DNA of 64,000 nt from Mesostigma viride (lineage: Eukaryota; Streptophyta; Mesostigmatophyceae; Mesostigmatales; Mesostigmataceae), in the NCBI GenBank assembly GCA_009746045.1, contig RPFO01000641.1, forward strand, positions 39,685 through 103,684, given 5' to 3'. How positions within the stretch are numbered: the stretch's first letter is position 1; the number at the start of each line of letters is the position of its first letter. A program made the translations under genes and the position numbers. Shown in pieces: positions 61,808-64,000 of the stretch. A model generated the notes under the pieces. The model saw nothing but the letters and a program-made list of their open reading frames with translations. It ran no database searches and was not told where the DNA came from.

Positions 61808-62347
61808 CTAGGGCATGGTGCTGAAATCACTATTAACTTCTAAATCAGCCACACGGGTAGGGACCTGGGCTGCCTCATAGGCCGTCTCAGGGTAGGACCA
61901 GGAAGCAGGTGGGTAAAAGGGAACTGCACTAGGGCGCCCAGAAGGGCCGACAGGGGCAGAGGTACGACCCGTGTTAAAAGCAGGCATGGAAGGCACAGGG
62001 TGGGAAGGAGGCCTAAACATTGTTAGTTAGTGAGGACCTGCTGGTTGAGCCAAGGTTGCAGGAGGGGCAGGGGCCTGGTTCAAGGTAAGGGAAGGGTCAT
62101 CACTAAATCTGACTTGCATACGTTGTTCATAGGTAGGAGGGGTAAGTGAGGGACGACGGCGACCACCAGTAACAGGAGAAGGAGGTGAGGTACGAAGATT
62201 ACCTTGAGGAGTGAGATGGTGCACCGTTTCAAGTGAGTCCCGTCGGTTACCACGAGTGTTGTTATTGTTGTTAGTATTATTATTATTATTATTCATAGTA
62301 GGAGTGTTGGTAGGTATAGGCGACATATTACCACCCACTGGATCCAT
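61808..62347 (-). pseudogene. Low-complexity N-terminal gag region
   Basis: Two short frames: 62027-62347 (MDPVGGNMSPIPTNTPTM, then an Asn run encoded by ATT/GTT repeats on the + strand at about 62256-62296) and 61808-62020 (MFRPPSHPVPSMPAFNTG). They are Pro/Ser/Asn-rich with no fold recognised and probably belong to the leader part of gag. Confidence 0.5.
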
Positions 62348-62458
62348 TAAATGATAGGAATCTAACTGAAAGCAACAAGGAAAAGGACAAGGCCTAATTT
62401 AAGGCAAGGAAAGAAAAGAAAAAGCTTTTAATGTCCTAAAAGAAGGAAACAATTTAAA

Positions 62459-62863
62459 TCAATCCTTTTTAGCAACAGTAATGGATAGGGAACCGAACTC
62501 TAAGGTGAGAGGCGTATCTAAGCTAGATGAGGATGCAGCCCGTTTAGGGGGAGACGAAGGAGGAGATGGAGGTGGTGTAACAAAAACAAGACTATCTACT
62601 GCAGGACGAGCATGAGGAGAAGGACGAGAATGGAGACCCAAATCTGATTCACTATGCTTTAAGAGGTAGGTCTGAGCTTCTTCAAAGGACATAAACTTCT
62701 TATATTTGGAGACGTTATAAGCACGCGACTGAACGAACTTCCTAGCATCGGCCCACGATAAGAAAATAGATGCCCATTGAGGGGTAATAACAACGTAATA
62801 TTTCGCTAAACTATTATTACTAGTCGAATGAGAAGGAGCAGGAAAAGGACGTCGCTGGCTCAT
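62459..62863 (-). CDS. Viroplasmin/RNase H1 N-terminal-like ORF
   Basis: 134 codons from ATG (MSQRRPFPAPS). Residues about 20-67 (KYYVVITPQWASIFLSWADA, then RKFV...KYKKFMSFEEAQTYL) match the pattern of the RNase H1 hybrid-binding / caulimovirus viroplasmin domain: KYYVV, a Trp in the SW..A segment, KYKKF and EEAQ. The rest is Pro/Ser-rich. As the first ORF behind the 5' LTR it may bind RNA or RNA/DNA hybrids for the element. Confidence 0.75.
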   Translation of the reverse strand: MSQRRPFPAPSHSTSNNSLAKYYVVITPQWASIFLSWADARKFVQSRAYNVSKYKKFMSFEEAQTYLLKHSESDLGLHSRPSPHARPAVDSLVFVTPPPSPPSSPPKRAASSSSLDTPLTLEFGSLSITVAKKD

Positions 62864-63372
62864 GTTAACGCACCTGGTAGGTCTTGAGTAGTCAAATAAG
62901 GAGAACGAGGAGAAGGCGACTTATCTCGGGTGTCTGAAACCGAACCAGATTGACGACGCACGCAGGGACGAGGTTTCCAGCGCCAGGTGGTCGTAAGTAT
63001 CCGGTTTCAAGAATTCTGCGTCTGGCGATGGGTCGTCTAAATACAACGCAGGCAAGAATGCAGAAAAGTGTAATCTACGAGACGCTAGTCGTCTCTCTAA
63101 CGTAGAACCAAAACCATCACCTATCTACGACAGTAGGCCACATGTCTCAAGAAAACAAAACGAGGAAAAGGAGCTATCTATAAAAGGATTTTCCGCTTCG
63201 AGCAGGTCTATCTTCTAGGCAGGGCGTGTCCCGAATCGGGCAGCACTACCCCCCCAGCTTGCAGGCGACCCGCCCATTACCTGTCAAGTAGGTGTCGTCT
63301 TCATTTTCCCGGACGCGGAAGGGTTGATTCAATGACGTATGTTGCAGGGGATCGTCGTCTGGTTCTCTACCT

Positions 63373-63390
63373 AAAATTCCTCCGAGTCCA
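63373..63390 (-). promoter_or_regulatory. Putative primer-binding site
   Basis: One base inside the 5' LTR the - strand reads TGGACTCGGAGGAATTTT, starting with the TGG expected to pair with a tRNA CCA end. I could not name the tRNA. Confidence 0.5.
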
Positions 63391-63391
63391 T

Positions 63392-63933
63392 TGTTACGCC
63401 TCGGGTATCTACCACTACCTCTACCTCTACCTGGCCTGATGCTACCTAAACTAGTCAAGCCGCCTCTAGTTAAACCCCTAGCGAAAGACGAACGAGACGA
63501 TCCAGATCTCAATGCATTAACGTAAGTGTTACTATAATACGCCATAAGCCATTTACACAACCCGTTTACTCCAGGAATAGAGGAAGGAAACACAACTACA
63601 CTGCCGTGACCCAAGCCTATATGTGTTAATTCATTTAACACACGCCGAGTGCACACACGAGGGGTAGAACGTGCATAAATGGTCACCAACGGTCCAACAC
63701 GCTCGGGCCGACCTGGCCCTCGCCTACAGATGCACGCTGGTCCACTACATTCTACCAAAGGATCAGGACCACTAATAAAGTACGCGGCGCGGCGCCCAAA
63801 GGCACCCAATGTACCACAGTACTGTTACAGGAACAATAGTGTCCCAGTAGGAACTACACGTAAACCTAGGGACAACCGAGGCAAAAGACCTAATTTACGT
63901 CCGTAACTACAACGAATTGTTACCGACGTAACA
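63392..63933 (-). repeat. 5' LTR (right on the + strand)
   Basis: 542 bp, same termini as the left copy. The element's transcription should start here and run leftward on the - strand. Confidence 0.95.
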
Positions 63934-64000
63934 CATGGGATGGAATGGATGGTATAACTATCTAGTCCTAGTTACAGGGTGTGGCACCGCGGCCGAATCG
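63934..64000 (+). repeat. Copy 2 of the 770-bp-period repeat, right piece (runs off the window)
   Basis: It starts with the target-site duplicate CATGG, then GATGGAATGGATGG and TAGTTACAGGGTGTGG, ending CGGCCGAATCG at the window edge, parallel to 52614-52681. Confidence 0.7.

Larger units (their letters stand above)
53388..63933 (-). mobile_element. Ty3/Gypsy-type LTR retrotransposon, structurally complete but frame-broken
   Basis: 10,546 bp flanked by a perfect 5-bp duplication CATGG (53383-53387 and 63934-63938). LTRs of 543 and 542 bp start TGTTACG and end CGTAACA. Gene order on the - strand is viroplasmin-like ORF, gag, protease, RT, RNase H, integrase, extra ORF; integrase after RNase H is the Ty3/Gypsy order. 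Coding is split by at least six apparent frameshifts. The two LTRs differ at roughly 20-25 positions by eye (about 96% identical), so insertion is not brand new. Confidence 0.95.

Overview
The window is eukaryotic nuclear DNA, most likely from a green alga (chlorophyte; a Chlorella-like trebouxiophyte is possible but unproven). The grounds are GC-rich short exons cut by about a hundred small GT-AG introns, a UGUAA-type polyadenylation candidate, CT and TTAA microsatellites, and above all a membrane-anchored multi-lobed transferrin, a protein type known from Dunaliella.

Layout. 1 to about 1980 is upstream DNA with no gene I can defend. From 2608 (probably with a signal-peptide exon near 1983) to the stop codon at 51827-51829, the + strand reads as ONE giant transferrin gene: 99 exons that I placed by splice sites and phase, about 20.9 kb of coding sequence, about 6,960 residues, 20 consecutive transferrin lobes, then one transmembrane helix and a 28-residue tail. 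Almost every lobe uses five exons: a = lobe linker and first half of subdomain 1; b = Tyr95 region; c = anion site; d = Tyr188 region; e = His249 region. Intron phases are constant (a|b 1, b|c 0, c|d 0, d|e 0, e|a 1), so each lobe is a symmetric cassette. Lobes 2-13 come from a two-lobe (A+B) unit of about 4.29 kb repeated about 5.5 times, with nearly identical exons and introns from about 6.12 to 29.78 kb. Lobes 14-20 are progressively older and more divergent. Nineteen lobes lack the canonical Asp ligand position and carry Lys for the anion-binding Arg. Only the membrane-proximal lobe 20 keeps the full classical set.

From about 52.57 kb the sequence is repetitive. A unit with a 770-bp period has a second copy that is split by a complete Ty3/Gypsy-type LTR retrotransposon on the - strand (53388-63933; 542/543-bp LTRs, TSD CATGG). 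The element carries a viroplasmin/RNase H1 N-terminal-like ORF, gag with a zinc knuckle, protease, RT, RNase H, integrase and an extra GC-rich ORF 3' of integrase. It is broken by many frameshifts.

Functional reading (inference from the family): the big gene makes a cell-surface Fe(III)/(bi)carbonate-binding receptor. The many lobes may raise the iron-capturing capacity per anchor, while the canonical lobe sits next to the membrane. One base is missing in lobe 7 (exon d), and the retroelement also has many small indels, so residual sequencing indels must be excluded before calling the gene broken.
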